Notes: generated by a model not told the origin, from the sequence alone. 64,000 nucleotides of DNA from Magnaporthiopsis rhizophila (GCA_003049465.1 PYSS01000008.1:186001-250000), one strand, 5' to 3'. Counted from the first letter of the stretch, positions 46,852 through 59,592 are shown. Translations and numbers: made by a program.

Positions 46852-49194
46852 AGCGCGTTGTTTTTTCTTCTTTTCTTCGGTGGCGGCGCCCACCTTGATG
46901 ACATTTATTCGACATTCGACTTTTTTTAATTTCTCATGTCGGATTTCTCTTCACATACCATGTATTATTTATCCACGGTTTATGCCACCCGCATACCCAC
47001 GACCAGCGATTTCTGCATTACTCCCTTTTTTTATATGTTACGCACAAAAAGCACCTCCCTGCTTGAGGCAGCTCCCACGTTATGTAATGGCTTCCTGTAC
47101 ATAAAGAACCTCCTTGTCTGACTCAAGACAACAACATGATTCTGTGTCATGACCCTGTCTGCCTGAATGACGTTTGCTGCAGCCCTGATCTTTGACAGGG
47201 GAGAGAAGAAAGTATCGTGACTCTGTCGATCGATTGGAAACGCTAGTCCTTCTGGCCCCTGTCTAGCGTTGTTTGCTCTAATGCTCCTTCCCGACGCGGT
47301 CAAAAATAGCGCCATGGTTGACGCATCTCGGGCAAAGCCTTCAATGACTGGGCGATGTTGCCGTGAACCCTTTTTTTTTTTTTATCCCCAGCCTTCATGT
47401 GTTAGGTTTCTTCTTTATTACTCCTTTTTCCTGCTTTCGCTAAGTCTAATGACCAGGATCTCGCTTTCCGCCTGTACGGTAAAGATGCGTTGCTGTCACC
47501 TTTGTCCAAGCAGCATGCTGTTTTCATAGGCGGACACCCCACAGCAATCTGCCAGACGCTTGTCTGTCACGCGTCAGTGTCTCAATCTCGCCGAGATCCC
47601 AAAGTGGGAGGCCCGGGAGCCTGTCTTTGTCTATAGCGGCCGCCGTTAAGGAGGCTCTGCGGGGGAGAAACGCCGTATAAAATTTTGTCACAACAACCAC
47701 CACAATAGCGCGATCACCGGCAACCGCTGCGGGTATTTTGCTGTTTGCTGGTGCGTGTGTGACAGGAGTGCCTGAGTGGGTTGGCGGGGAGCAGGACCCA
47801 GGGAAAACGAAAAGGAGAAACAAAAAGGTCCGCCCTTAACTGCACAAATCCTGCTGGCAACCGCGCAACCACCAAACACGCTAACGGCTTCTTGGTAGGT
47901 GGTATTGGATGCGACAGAGCAGAAGCCCACCGAGGGACGGACCATATCAATATTTTGTGCCTGCCAAGGTCGTGTTTGGTTGCAGTCGCTTGGCCTGCCG
48001 AGAGGAGAACAACCCAAAAGGCAAACAAATTGCTGGGACGGTCGCGTGGCGAGCCAGCCCGCTCGGACCGTGCCTCGTTTCTTTTTGACCACCTGCCGGC
48101 GGGCAACAGAATCGGCAGCTGACAGAAGAATGACAGACTGTGCCTGAGTGGGTAAACCGCACGATGCAGATCCCGGCAGATACCATGTCACGTCCCGAAC
48201 TGGTAATCCACCGCTTTCAATGCTGGATCCTGGCTGCAGCAGGGGCCGCCTGTCGCCCACCTGCATCCCTGCCCACGTGTACCCACCCACTTGGACGGGC
48301 GGCCGGGATCGAACATCGGCCACACTCAAAATCTGAGCCCGCCAGATCCGGTGGAGAGAGCCAGAGGAGAGAGACCCCTGCCGCGGGGCCCTGATTCAGG
48401 GGGCGTGGAGATGACCGTTGACAGGCGAAGATCCCCGTCCGTCCCTTTGTCTCCTCCCCGGCCCCGCACCGGGACGCCTGCTGAGCGGATCCGAGGGCCC
48501 GGACCCCTCGAATATGGTAGTACGGGGTTCACTAGATGTGGGAAAGCCATTGAAAGCCCGTAACAAAGCGAGATCCGTGCTGGCTACGACCTCGAGCAGG
48601 TTGCAACCTCAAGGACCCAGAGTCAACACGGGCTAATCAAACTGGCCGTCCCGACGGCGTCCTTCTGGCCCGCAACCTGCAGCTCAGGCGCCCGGCCTAC
48701 GCTACCCCAGACGCTCTGTGCAGGATGTAGATATGCCAAGTCCTAAGCTGGCGAGAAGGGGAACGCCAGCGCTGACGACATGGATGGCGATGCCTGCCAG
48801 CGCGGGGGATCATGGACTGCTGCGCCCAAGCGGTGATGGCGGTGGGCCTTGGCCAAGGGCTGGGGAGATGCGCCTTGACCGCCGGTGACGGTACGAGGCA
48901 TTTTCGTTCGGCAGCGGCCAGAGTCGGCGGTTTTGGCGAGACGGCGACTTCTTTTTATGTCGCGGTTCTCCCACCTCGATGAGAAGCCTCTCCCTTTAGA
49001 CAGCACTCTCGCGGTACTCAAGGACCTCACTCCTCCAGTCCCCTGCGGTCGTTACCCTCTTTTGGCCTCCGCCTCCTGTTTGCGTGTCTCTCACTCTCTC
49101 TTTCCGCCTCGCCGGTAACCACGTCTCCTTTAAAGTCTCCACTCCCTTGACACCAGAGACTCAGAGAAGCAACCCACAGCTAAGCTCCTCCAAG
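46852..49194. other. Long intergenic region upstream of the lipase gene
   Basis: About 2.3 kb with no recognisable gene. The right-hand 100 bp are CT-rich, a common fungal core-promoter feature, and end aagctcctccaag before the lipase ATG. Confidence 0.45.
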
Positions 49195-50327
49195 ATGCGT
49201 TCTTCATTCATCGGTACCATCTTCGCCGCCTTGGCGCTCCCCAGGGGGCTGCTGGCCGCGCCGCCTCTGGCCGAGAACTTCGGCACGGAGGACCAGGGGC
49301 TTGTGGTGAGGCAGGAGGCTACGGCCACGCAGCAGGAGCTGGATAGCTTCAAGTACATGGTCCAGTTCGCTGCCGCTGTCTACTGCAACAACCGGCAATC
49401 CCAGGTCGGCAGCAAGGTGACCTGCGCCAATGATGCCTGCGTCCAGGTAGAACGGAACGATGTCATCAACTTTGCCCACGTCGAGTATGTTCTAAGCTGC
49501 GTTTCCTAACATGTCAAGAAGAAGAAGAAACAAAAAGAACTTTGTCGGCTGACCATGACTTACTTACACCCGCCTCGCCAGCACTGACATCAATGCCAAC
49601 ATGGACGGCGCTGTCTACGTCGACCGCACCAACCGCATGATTGTCCTCGCCTTCATGGGCTCCAAGTCCCCGACATCGTACCTGCTCGAGTAAGTGGCCA
49701 GCCGTACTTTCTGCCGTACGCAGCGTATCAACTAGGGGCGCCAGTCGGCTAACGAACATCTTCAGACTCGACTTCACCGTCGCGTCCATCCCGGACCTCT
49801 GCCAAGAGTGCAAGGTCAGCTACGGCCTGAACATGGTCTGGGTGCAGACACAAAAGTCCATCGTCAACGCCATCAACTCGGCCCGGCAACAGTTCCCGGG
49901 CTTCCGCATCGTGGCGGCCGGCCACAGCGGCGGCGGCGGCCTGGTGTCCATCGCGACGTCGTACCTGCGCGCCAAGTACGGCATCGCCATGGACCTCTAC
50001 ACCTTCGGCTCGCCCCGCGTCGGCAACGAGATGTGGGCCCAGTTCGTGACGGACCAGGCGCCGGCCATGGGCAACAACTACCGCGTCACGCACCACAACG
50101 ACCCCATCGTCGCCATCCCGCCCGCCTGGATCGACCACATGTCGCACATCAGCCCCGAGTACTGGCTCCGCCGCAAGGAAGCCTCGACGCCCGACTACCC
50201 GCTCAGCGAGCTCGTCATCTGCCGTGGCGTCCGCACCAAGGACTGCAGGGCGAGCAAGGGCACCACGCTGAGCACCAAGGCCCATAGCTACTACTTCCAG
50301 CGCGTGTCCGGCTGCTACAACAAATAA
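49195..50327 (+). CDS. Class 3 lipase / feruloyl-esterase-like alpha/beta hydrolase, secreted
   Basis: Three exons (49195-49484, 49582-49689, 49766-50327), 319 residues. The signal peptide covers about 1-21 (FAALALPRGLLAAP) and a short propeptide follows. The fold matches fungal class 3 lipases: YVDRTNRMIVLAFMGSKS (strand and lid start), the nucleophile elbow AAGHSGGGG with Ser187, LYTFGSPRVGN, the catalytic Asp in THHNDPIVAIPP, and the likely catalytic His in SHISPEYW. Cys pairs (CNN, CANDAC, CQECK) fit a secreted protein. Activity is probably on triacylglycerols or aryl esters. The lid region SYLLELDFTVASIPDLCQEC resembles lipases more than feruloyl esterase A. It is not clustered with related genes. 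Confidence 0.88.
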
Positions 50328-50742
50328 CCACTGAGGGGAACGACGAGAGGAATGGTAAAGCAATGTGGGGAGAGGAGGGTGCTCTCTATTTTGCCAGGCA
50401 GCCGCTGGGAAGGCAAAACTAACTGCCCTCCCCAGCGGCCGTCGGCCGATCTAGCTACAGACCTGGCTTTTCTCTTCCGAAGTCGAGAAAAGCCATGGCC
50501 GGATCCAGGATCCGCCATTTCCCTCCTGGTCCCCATTGTTCCATGGCCTGGACTTGTCAAACCATTCTGTATTAGTAACCTTCTTAATTCTTGTAAAAAC
50601 CTGGCAATTATCTGCATCGGGGAAGCCTGCACATTCGCATCAACATACCTGCCGTTTTTCGGCGCCATATGTAAAAATGGCCTTTTCTAATTAATCTAAC
50701 AATTCATCAAAAAAAAAAAAATGAAGTCTCTCGGCCCCGTTT
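50328..50742. other. Convergent 3' region between the lipase and FAD oxidoreductase genes
   Basis: Both 3' ends and a short poly-A tract at about 50709. No gene is seen. Confidence 0.5.
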
Positions 50743-52575
50743 TCAGGGCGCGCTGCTGCTGGGGCCGGGGTTGCCGGCCCAGAAGGTCTTGTAGTAGTCC
50801 CTTAGGGGACTCTCCTTGCTCCGCATGCGCTCCTCGGTGGTCTCGAAGAGCCTGGGCACGCCCGTGGCGGCGAAGGGGGCGCGCGCCAGGACCATCTCTG
50901 CCAGGCCCTTGGCCGACAGGTAGACCTGCGGCATGCCGTGGCCGGTGAAGCCAGCGATGATGTACTGGCCCGGCTTGTTGGGGACTGGGCCGACGTGCGG
51001 CATCCAGTCGGCGCTGTAGCCCATGACTATGTTGAGGAAAAGCGGTAGTTAGTTTAGGCTGCCAGGATAGTATTCCCAGATATTGACGGGGGTTGGAATG
51101 AGGGTGGGAAGTTAGTATCATGCATAAAATCATTTCTAAAAACAAACTCACTTCCGGTCCAGACCATGTCGGGGTAGGCGAAAGTGTCCTCCCAGCCGAA
51201 AAAGTGGCGCTGCATGTAGTCGTTGAAGTAGGACGCGGCCGTGCCGGGCACCAGCTGGTCGTCGCGGTGGTTTCCGAACCAGGCGGCCTCGTCGCGCCAG
51301 AAGCGGCTGCCGGCGCCGCCGACGATGATGCTGCCGTCTGGGCGCGGGATGAGGTAGTCGTAGTGGCGTTCGTCGAAGCGGATGGCCATGGAGTTGACGA
51401 GGTGCGGCGGCTGCACCTCCATGCCGCACAGGATGCGGCTGCACATGCCGCGCACCGGCACGATGCGGCCCTCGTACTCGGGCAGCACGCCGCCCGTGTA
51501 GGCGTTGGTGGCGTAGACGACGCGGCGCGCGCGCACCTCGCCCCGCGTCGTGCGCACCGTCCACATGCCGTGCTTGTCCGTCTCGGCCGACACGGACAGC
51601 ACGGGCGTGCTGGTCTGCACGTTGAGCTTGGCGCCGTGCTTGTCGATGATGCGCTGCAGCATGCCATGAACCAGCTTGAGCGGCCAGACGTGTGCGGCTG
51701 TGAAGGTGAAGGCGCCCTTGGCGTCGATGAATCCCGAAATCTGGATGTGTTTTGTTAGAATCAAATTAGCCCAAGTCGTTCCCGCGTGATCAAAAAGAAT
51801 GTGAGATGTTTGTATATGTCGACTGTGTTAACTAACCCTCTCAGCATACTTCTTGCCGACGAAGGAAACGTCGCGCATGTTGACGACGCCGGCATCGACC
51901 AGCTCGCGATATGCGGCCTCGGTCTTGGCAACATGCTCTTCGTTCAGGAAGACGTCGACGGCACGGGTGATCTGGAAGTCGCAGTCGATATTCTCCTTCT
52001 CGACGAGCTCTTTGATGGCGTAGACGTGGGCGACCTCGAAGGCGCTCAGCTCAGCCGCGGCCTCCATGCCGTACATCTTGGCGTACTTGGCGAGGCTGTA
52101 GTACCTGAGGCTGGGGTCAGTACATTCGAGCGGACAAGGTGACGAATGGAGGATGAAAATGACAAAAAAAAATACCAGAATGATAAAAGAAAGGGGAAAT
52201 AACGAGGAAAAGAGAAAAAAAAGTCCAGGAAACCTACATCTCGGGCTTGATATGACCGCCATTGCGACCAGTGGCACCAGAACTAATCTGGCGCGCCTCG
52301 AGGATGACGACGTTATCAGGAGCCAAGTCATGGTTCAGCATGTGGTAGGCAGTAGAGACGCCGGAAAAGCCGCCGCCGATGATGAGCACGTCGGTGGTGA
52401 CGGGCAGGGCCGAGGTGGTGCGCAGCTCGTCAAGCGGCTGCGGCTTCTCGTTCCAGAAGGAGGGCAGCGGCTTGGCCACGGGCTCAAGGCGCGGGACCGC
52501 CGAGCCGTCGCCCGTGTGGACTGGAACCGTCCACTTGCTGCCGATTATGTCTGGGGTTGTCGATTTGTCGGGCAT
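50743..52575 (-). CDS. FAD-dependent oxidoreductase of the DAO / gamma-glutamylputrescine-oxidase-like family
   Basis: Four exons (52575-52238, 52104-51837, 51740-51152, 51026-50743) give 492 residues. After an N-terminal arm with LPSFWNE, the Rossmann fold DVLIIGGGFSGVSTAY (residues 62-77) binds FAD. GRNGGHIKPEM is the usual second FAD contact. The substrate domain runs through TSTPVLSVSAET and VVYATNAYTGG. The C-terminus carries MGYSADWMPHVGPVPN and GFTGHGMPQV, the closing FAD motif. Bacterial relatives (PuuB) oxidise N-acylated polyamines, and fungal members are mostly uncharacterised amine or amino-acid oxidases. No targeting peptide is obvious. The proximity to GABA-shunt genes is noted, but there is no proof of a joint role. 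Confidence 0.85.
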
Positions 52576-53415
52576 GTTGACTGCTTTTGTTTCCTGCGAG
52601 ATATGTAGAGGTACCTAGGTAAACTAGAAGAACGAGATGTCTGTTGTTGGGATGCAGGATATGTACGTTTGAAAACGCGTGATAACTGCTTCTGGGTGGT
52701 ACGTAGATGGGTTGGGAAATGGGTGATGCTAAAGTGATGGATTGGGCGGCTGGAGAAGGTTGAGGTAAACTAAAAGAGGAAGGCCATACGGGCTCTCAGC
52801 TTTTTTTTTTTTATTCCCGGTATTTTATTTTTCTAACGAAATAAGTGCGGCACGTGGCAGACCCCTGTCATCCGCAAGAGAGAGCCATGTGTAAAAAAAG
52901 CGGTGGTTGTGTATAAACACCAAGCGGTCGCCAATGTCGGCTTCGACTTGCACGAGTGTCGTTGCGTGCCTCCCATCGCGCCTGCCTTCTGCGCCATGTT
53001 CCCAAAGGCTGGCGGACATGGCCCGCCTTTGCCCGCTCCGCCTGTACCTCAAAGCCGAAACCGGGCTGGAGCTCCACAGGCGACCCCGCTGAGGCGTAAG
53101 GCTGGGATGCCAGGTTCATATGACTTCCCCTCTACGGACGAGAACCCCGCCTGTCAACTCAAAATGTCCGGCGGGGATCTGCAGACTACTGATGGTCTGA
53201 TGGGTAACAGTCTCGCCAAGCACCGTTGGAGGTATGGGATACCATGAGCCCGAAGAGGCGGATAGGCGTTTGTGCTCTGCAGCAGCACTCGGGAACAAGA
53301 TGAACTGCGCGGGCGGATATCCACATGGAACCTTGTTGTTTGGTGGCACCGGACAATGGGCTGTAACAAACAATACCCGTTGTTCCTCGCTCCTATCTAT
53401 TATACGTACATACCT
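52576..53415. other. Upstream region of the FAD oxidoreductase gene
   Basis: Promoter of the FAD gene and the 3' UTR of the dehalogenase gene. A T tract lies near 52801. No coding signal. Confidence 0.45.
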
Positions 53416-54232
53416 CTACTGCGCGTTCTTCTTGGATTGCTCAATGAGCTTGCTGGCCAGGTCTGGGAAGTTGTCCGTCATCACATCCATCTCTCCGAAA
53501 ATATCGATGCACGGCTCTTTCTCCATGATGCTGCAGTACGCTCCCTTGAATCTATTTAGCCCAAAACAGCAAGCCCAGCCATCTTGGTTAGCATCTCGTG
53601 TCTGGGTATCCAAGAAAGATAAGACCAAGAACGTACCCCACGGCCTTGGCAGCCGACACATCCCACATGTGCGCCGCCGCGAACCACGCCTCCTCGCCGG
53701 CGAGCCCGTCCAGCATGTGCCTGTACGCCTCGGGCGCGGGCTTGCCGACCTTGAGCTGGTCGCAGGTCCGAAAGTTCTCGAGCGGCATGTCGATGCCGTT
53801 GCGGACAAAGTAGCCCCTGACGCGCTCGGCCGCGCCCGTCGTGAAGGCCCAGACGGTGAAGCCGGCGTCGCGCAGCAGGCCGAAGCACTCGGCCACGCCC
53901 GGCCGCGCCTCGAGCTCGAGGTAGCGCGCGAGCACGAAGTCGAGGTCCGCCTCTGTCGCCAACGCCCGCGGATCCTCGACGCCCGCGAACCACAGCACGC
54001 GGTAGAAGAGCGACCGGAACACGTCGTCGAAGCGCCGGTACCGGTTCGAGATGCTGAGGTACGTGTACTCGCGCTCGGCCGCCTCGAGCCACGCGTAGCC
54101 CAGCAGCTTGGGCTTGATCCCCTCGGCGCGCAGCTTGTCACCCAGCCGCGCGTCCAGCGCCTCGAATATGCCGTCGTATGAGACGCAGGTGCCAACGACG
54201 TCGAAGACGACGTGCTTGCGCGGCGACGACAT
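53416..54232 (-). CDS. Type II haloacid dehalogenase-like hydrolase (HAD superfamily)
   Basis: Two exons (54232-53637 and 53551-53416), 243 residues. Motif I is VVFDVVGTCVSYD with nucleophile Asp11, motif II TTGAAER, motif III the Lys in LKVGKPAPEAY, and motif IV HMWDVSAAKAVG, all in the expected order. The split codon GG|A restores GFKGAYC at the junction. The family hydrolyses carbon-halogen or phosphoester bonds, and fungal type II members are probably general 2-haloacid or phosphate hydrolases in the cytosol. Frames continue upstream of the chosen ATG, but that Met directly precedes the conserved domain start. The natural substrate is unknown. Confidence 0.88.
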
Positions 54233-54883
54233 TTTTCTTTTTCTGATATCCTTTTTACTGCCTGAAAAAAAGGGCTGGAAGACAAATGAGCTGAGGGGGA
54301 CGTCTCTTTGTCTGTGACGGTACAAAGGCCTCTGTTTATTAGTCAATGCGGGGTCACGGAAATCGATATTGGCCATCAAGCCGTGGGGCCGAGTCAAAAC
54401 CAAATCCACTCCGTCCAGTGACAGAATAGGCAACAGGGGATATGGTGGTACCTGTAGGCAGCGACTAATACACAAGCATTCTTGGCGGCACACAAGATAC
54501 ACGGCTGTGTGATGTCCGCCGTCGGTGAGGCGTCATCGAGATCCATCACACGACCCCACGCGACCCTGGGGACGGGAGCGCTCCGACGTGAAGATCACAG
54601 CCAAGATAAGATCAAGGCACAGCGTGTCCAGGTGCGGCGGTTCAGGGTGTGATAGTTCAAGGCACGATCATTCAAGCCACGGCGATTGCCTTTTGCCAAG
54701 AAACGCGAGAAAACAAGTGGAAACGTTGTGCTCCTACTGCGTACACCCAGAATTCCACAACACCAGAACCCAAACCGCAAATGCCAGCAACACTGGCTTC
54801 AAACACATTATAGACTCCAAGACTACCCGAGCCGCTGGAGGAGATACAAGGGGAAATGACACGATTTGTACAGAAGAAATCGC
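54233..54883. other. Region between the dehalogenase start and the GABA aminotransferase end
   Basis: Promoter of the dehalogenase gene and the 3' UTR of the aminotransferase. No gene is seen. Confidence 0.45.
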
Positions 54884-56935
54884 CTAGAGGGACGCTAGCG
54901 TCTTGTCCATAGCGGAAATCAGGATCGGGACTACAAGCAGGCTCCGTTAGCAGCGGTCCTGGAGAGAACTCGAATGGTAAGGCTACCGAACTTACTGTGC
55001 GACTCCTCGAAAATCAGCATCGGTCGAAGCCGGACGGTTTGCAGGCCGCAGGTGCCGATGTTGACCCCGAGCTGCTTCATCGACTTGACAAACTCGGCCG
55101 GCTTCAGCGTATCGAATGCGATGTACGTCCTGTTCAAAGCCCTGTCAGTATGGGACGTCACCCATCACGGCGCCAGCATGGTATTTTTAAACCCACCCTT
55201 GTCCCTTCCCACGGAGGTTCTTGATGTGCTCGGGGTACTTGGCTGCGAGCTTCTCCAGCTCGGCGTACAGGACATCACCAACGCGCGCCTAAAGTCACAT
55301 CTTCCGTTAGTAAGAACACCGCGAAATCAGCGATATGTCCTTGTGGAGGTAGGGTACGGACGCATTGCTCGACCAGCTTGTTGTCCAGAATCTCCTTGAC
55401 GACGGCCTTGCTGACAATGACGCGAGCCGGATCGCCAATCCATCTGTTGTTTGGGGAGTATCGTTAGGCCGATTGTCAAACATGAAAGACATTGTCCCCA
55501 CAAAGGCACGCTGCATAGTGCCACAAGAACACAGAAGGAGAGCACGAACGTGTTGAACTGCCTGTAGGCCTGGTCAGGAACCAGATCAGGGTTACCAAAG
55601 AAGTACCCTGCGGTCTGTGCCTTCTTGGAGAACGTGACCATATCCGGAGGCGAGGTCAGGTTCCAGTGGGCATGACCCCAGAATTTCCCTGTCGAACCGA
55701 AGCCTGTAGAAGTACTCGTGTGTTAGTCGTTTGTTCGTCTTCCGTGTAGGGGAGCTATCATAGATCTGAGAAGCGTAGGATGCAGAGGAAACCCACCGGT
55801 CTGGACTTCGTCAACAATCATGGCAACGTTGTGCTTCTTGGTGATGTCTCGCAGTCCCTGGAAAAACGCCGAGGATGCGTGGTTGTCGCCTCCTTCGCTC
55901 TGGATGGGCTCGACGATGAGTCCAGCAACAGGACAGTGCCTTAGATGGAGATTAGCCAAGCCATTACAAAGCAAAATTCTCTAGAGCGCTGGAAAGGGGC
56001 TAGGTGGTAGTACTAACCATTGCCTGATCAAAGCCTCAACCTCCTCTAGGCACCTCTTCTCCTCAGCCACGTTTTCAGCAGCGTGCTTGTCGAGAGGGTA
56101 CTTGAGGGCCGGGAAAGAGGCCTGCGGCCAGTTGAAGGCCGGGATGTCGAGCTTGTGGACGGCCTTGGACCGCGTGGTCGACAGGCTGCCGAAGCCCCGC
56201 CCGTGGAACGAGTTCTTGAAGCTCATGATGGCCAGCTCGGGAGAACCGGGCTTGGAGTTCTTGAGGCAGGATTCCATCTCGTCCTGCGTCCAGCCGGCGC
56301 CACCACGCTCGCGCCGCCTGTAGAGCATGAAGGCGGCCTTGTAGGCGAGTTCGTTGGCCTCTGACCCCGACTGGGCGGTGAAGATCTGGTTCAGGCCCGT
56401 CGGCGCAACCTTCAGGAGACCGTCCTGCAGGATGTCGTGCCAGAACGAAGACGGGAAGTTGCCGATGGCCGGGCGGTTTACTAGGGCCGAGATCATCTCC
56501 GGAGACCTGGCCGCCTCGATCAGGGTCTCATTGTTGTATCCAACTGGGATAGAGGCAATCTGAGAGTAGCTATGGATACGAGTACAGATATTAGCGGGCG
56601 GTGCGCAGCTTCGATGGCCGTGGCAGACAGATATACTTACACATCAAGATACTTGTTGCCATCAACGTCGACGATGCTGCCAGACGTGTTTGTGTCAGCG
56701 AGGAAGTCACTAGTGCCCAGGTGCGAGGCTGGTATTGGCCTCGCCTGGCCTGAAGCAGTCGTAGCAACGGCAGTACTCACTAGTTCCCCGAGCTCTTCTC
56801 ATAGTCGACGACGAAGTGGACGGCACGAGCATCAAAGACGTTGTTCAACTCCTTGGTGCTGGCCTTAGAGAGCGGGCCAGGCACCTCGGTGATGACCATC
56901 TGAGGAACGGCAACGGGTATCCCCTCGGCCTTCAT
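54884..56935 (-). CDS. 4-aminobutyrate aminotransferase (GABA transaminase)
   Basis: Nine exons: 56935-56781, 56676-56641, 56569-56018, 55939-55797, 55703-55550, 55443-55362, 55288-55197, 55129-54996 and 54930-54884, giving 464 residues. It is a class III PLP aminotransferase: YIVDVDGNKYLDVYSQIAS, SPEMISALVNRPAIGNFPSS, TAQSGSEANELAYKAAF, FHGRGFGSLSTTRSK, PVAGLIVEPIQSEGGDNHAS and MIVDEVQTG are near-diagnostic of GABA transaminase. The PLP Lys is in MVTFSKKAQTAGYFFG (Lys322 by family alignment). RPMLIFEESH and a short helix end the protein. It converts GABA plus 2-oxoglutarate to succinic semialdehyde plus glutamate. No mitochondrial presequence is seen from this ATG. Exon count is high for a fungal gene, but every junction keeps the frame. 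Confidence 0.9.
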
Positions 56936-57892
56936 GGTGTCGGCTGCTGGAGTGGGGGTTTCTTCTGGTAGCTAGGATGTCACCGACTAGGAAGGGTTGT
57001 AAGGTCTGGAGAAGTGGTAGAAAGGTACGGAAGCTCGTGGGGAGAGTGGCAAAGAAGAAGATTAAGCCAGGTCATTCCCAAGATTCGTTCCCCTGGGAGC
57101 GGAGGACTGGATTTATACCCTGTCCCGGGCGACTCTACTTGCCCCTCGTGGGCGCGCCTCACACCCATCGGGCGGGCCTCCATGTCGAGGTGATCTTTTC
57201 CGGTAAGTGGACTAGACCGAGTTGCTTTTGTGTAAGCCGTGGCTGCAGATGCTCAACTAGTCCAGGATCCAACGCAGCGAGTTGAGAGGCGTCATGGAAA
57301 CCCCACCTCTGGGCGTGGGCGATAACAGCCCGAGCTAGCGCTGTTGCCCCACACACACCCACCAGACCTGAGACTTGCTCCCGCCGCGGCGCGTTGGCTC
57401 GCCGAGTTATGTCTGTCTTTTGCGCTGCGGTTTGGCGCGGCTCAGGCGTCTCTACCGCTTGTGACTCGCAGAGTTGGGTGATCTCTGGGTATTGTTACCT
57501 AGGTATTCTGTTCCTCTTCCCAGCGCCTTTTCTGCGTTCCTTGCTGCACACCCGTTCAATATCTCGAACTACTGGGGAGCTTTATCAAGAACCGCGGAAT
57601 CGCCGACATCGGCCACGGCAATCCTCGGCTCCTGCAAAACCCCAGAATGCGGGCGCAGACTTGGTCCAGTGACTTAGCCGGGGCCACCTTGTTTGCCAGG
57701 GGGGCAAATCGTCACGACCATGTTGTTCCCAATTAGGAAAGTACAAGCGTTCCGGCGTGCGCCAACGTCGACGACGCCCACCACAATCGACGTCTATAAC
57801 AACCATTCTACCTGCCGCTCGCATAGACCTTCCCAGCTGAATCTAACCCAGCCCTAGCGTCTTCCGAGCCTTGCGCTGCCTGCCGCTCAAAT
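56936..57892. promoter_or_regulatory. Shared divergent promoter region of the GABA-shunt pair
   Basis: 957 bp separate the start codons of the aminotransferase (-) and the semialdehyde dehydrogenase (+). There is no gene inside. Such an arrangement allows shared control, for example by the zinc-cluster GABA activator known from other fungi, but I could not identify its binding site with confidence. Confidence 0.5.
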
Positions 57893-59592
57893 ATGTCTCA
57901 TCCCAAGGTGCGTTTGCTGTCGCCCCAGACAGGACGACGAAAACCTCCCGGGAAGGACGACTTTTTGCTGACAACAACACGATGGACATGTGCGAGCAGC
58001 TCAGAGACCCTTCGCTCCTGAAGAAGGAGTGTCTTGTGGACGGCCAATGGGTCACAGTAGCTTCGGGGAAGCTATTTTCGGTCGAGAGTACGTATCTCTC
58101 TGTCTCTCCCGCCATTGCCGAAAACTAGCGCCTTCTGACACGCAGGCTCCAGACCCGTCAACACTGGCCGAGGTGGGCAAATGCCCGGAGTTTGACCCCA
58201 AAGATACCGAGACGGCCATACAAGCAGCCCATGCCGCGCTGGCGTCATACAAGAAGACGCCCGCGAGGACCAGGGCACGGTACCTACGGAGGTGGTACGA
58301 GCTGATGATGGAGAACGTCGAGGACCTCGCGACTATCATCACGCTCGAGAACGGCAAGCCCCTCGCCGACTCGAGGACTGAGGTCGCCTACGCCGCCTCC
58401 TTCTTCGAGTGGTTCTCTGAGGAGGCGCCGAGGATCTACGGCGACACCATCCAGGCCGGCAACCCGGCCCACCGGCTCATGACGCTCAGGGAGCCCGTGG
58501 GCGTGTGCGGCATCATCGCGCCGTGGAACTTCCCCGCGGCCATGATCACGCGCAAGGTCGGCCCCGCGCTGGCCGCCGGCTGCACGCTCGTCATCAAGGC
58601 GCCCGCCGAAGCGCCCCTGTCCGCCCTGGCCCTGGCGGAGCTTGCGCAGCGGGCGGGGATCCCCGCCGGCGTCGTCAACGTGATCACAACGCTCGAGAAC
58701 ACGGCGGCGGTGGGCCACGTCATGACCACGCACCCAATCGTTAAGAAGGTGTCGTTCACGGGATCCACGGGAGTCGGCAAGCTCTTGATGAGCCAGAGCT
58801 CGTCGACGCTGAAGAAGATGTCGTTCGAGCTGGGCGGCAATGCGCCCTTCATCGTCTTCGACGACGCCGATCTCGACGTTGCCCTGCAGGGCTTCATCGC
58901 GTCCAAGTTCAGGCTGTCGGGGCAGACGTGCGTGTGCGCGAACCGAATCCTGGTGCACAGGGCCGTGTACGACAAGTTCCTCCAAATGGCCGTCGACGCC
59001 GTCAGCAAGTTCGTCGTCGGTGACGGCTTTGGCGAGAAGACGACGCACGGCCCGCTCATCCACGCCCGGGCGGTGGCAAAAGTCGACGAGCACGTAAAGG
59101 ACGCCGTCGCCAAGGGTGCCCGGGTGGTGCTCGGCGGTAAACCGCGGACCGACCTGGGGCCCAACTACTTCGACATCACGGTCCTGGCAGATCTGAAGTC
59201 CGGCATGCGAATCTGCTCCGAGGAGACATTTGGGCCGGTTGCGCCCTTCTTTGCCTTTGAGACCGAGGAGGAGGCGCTGAGCCTTGCGAACGACGCCGAC
59301 GTCGGCCTGGCCGGCTACTTCTTCAGCCGGGATGTCAACCGCTGCTGGCGGGTTGCCGAGGCGCTCGAGGTCGGCATGGTCGGAGTCAATACTGGTAAGT
59401 TCTCCGTGAGCGAAAATGGACGGAATCTGGCACTAACGAGACGTGCCTTCGCGTTGGGCCGATCTAGGAGTCATCAGCGATCCCGCAGCACCATTTGGCG
59501 GCATCAAAGAGAGCGGCTTTGGGCGGGAGGGTAGCAAGTACGGAATCGACGAGTACTTGACGACAAAGATGGTGATGATGGGTGTTAAATGA
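57893..59592 (+). CDS. Succinate-semialdehyde dehydrogenase (NAD(P)+)
   Basis: Four exons (57893-57907, 58000-58087, 58153-59394, 59468-59592), 489 residues. The five-codon first exon (MSHPK) joins LRDPSLLKKECLVDGQW, the normal N-terminus. The next junction reads through to NPSTLAEVGKCPEFDP. Aldehyde-dehydrogenase motifs follow: APWNFPAAMITRKVGPALAAG, SFTGSTGVGKLLM, general-base Glu in FELGGNAPF, catalytic Cys294 in SGQTCVCANR, EETFGPVAP, and PFGGIKESGFGREG. FELGGNAPFIVFDDADLD and the NRILVH context match succinate-semialdehyde dehydrogenases. It oxidises succinic semialdehyde to succinate for the TCA cycle, completing the GABA shunt begun by its neighbour. An ATG at 57982 would give a shorter alternative, but the upstream start fits the family better. 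Confidence 0.9.

Noticed and set aside
47688..48329. 213-codon minus-strand frame upstream of the lipase gene
   Set aside because: Low-information sequence without motifs. It ends in an Ile/Val/Leu run from a simple repeat.
48245..48350. tRNA gene on the minus strand suggested by a gttcgatcccgg-like T arm near 48300
   Set aside because: No D arm, no matching acceptor stem and no proper anticodon stem could be built upstream of it.
36173..57892. A biosynthetic gene cluster around the P450
   Set aside because: No backbone synthase, tailoring set or pathway regulator lies nearby. Neighbours belong to unrelated primary or secretory functions.
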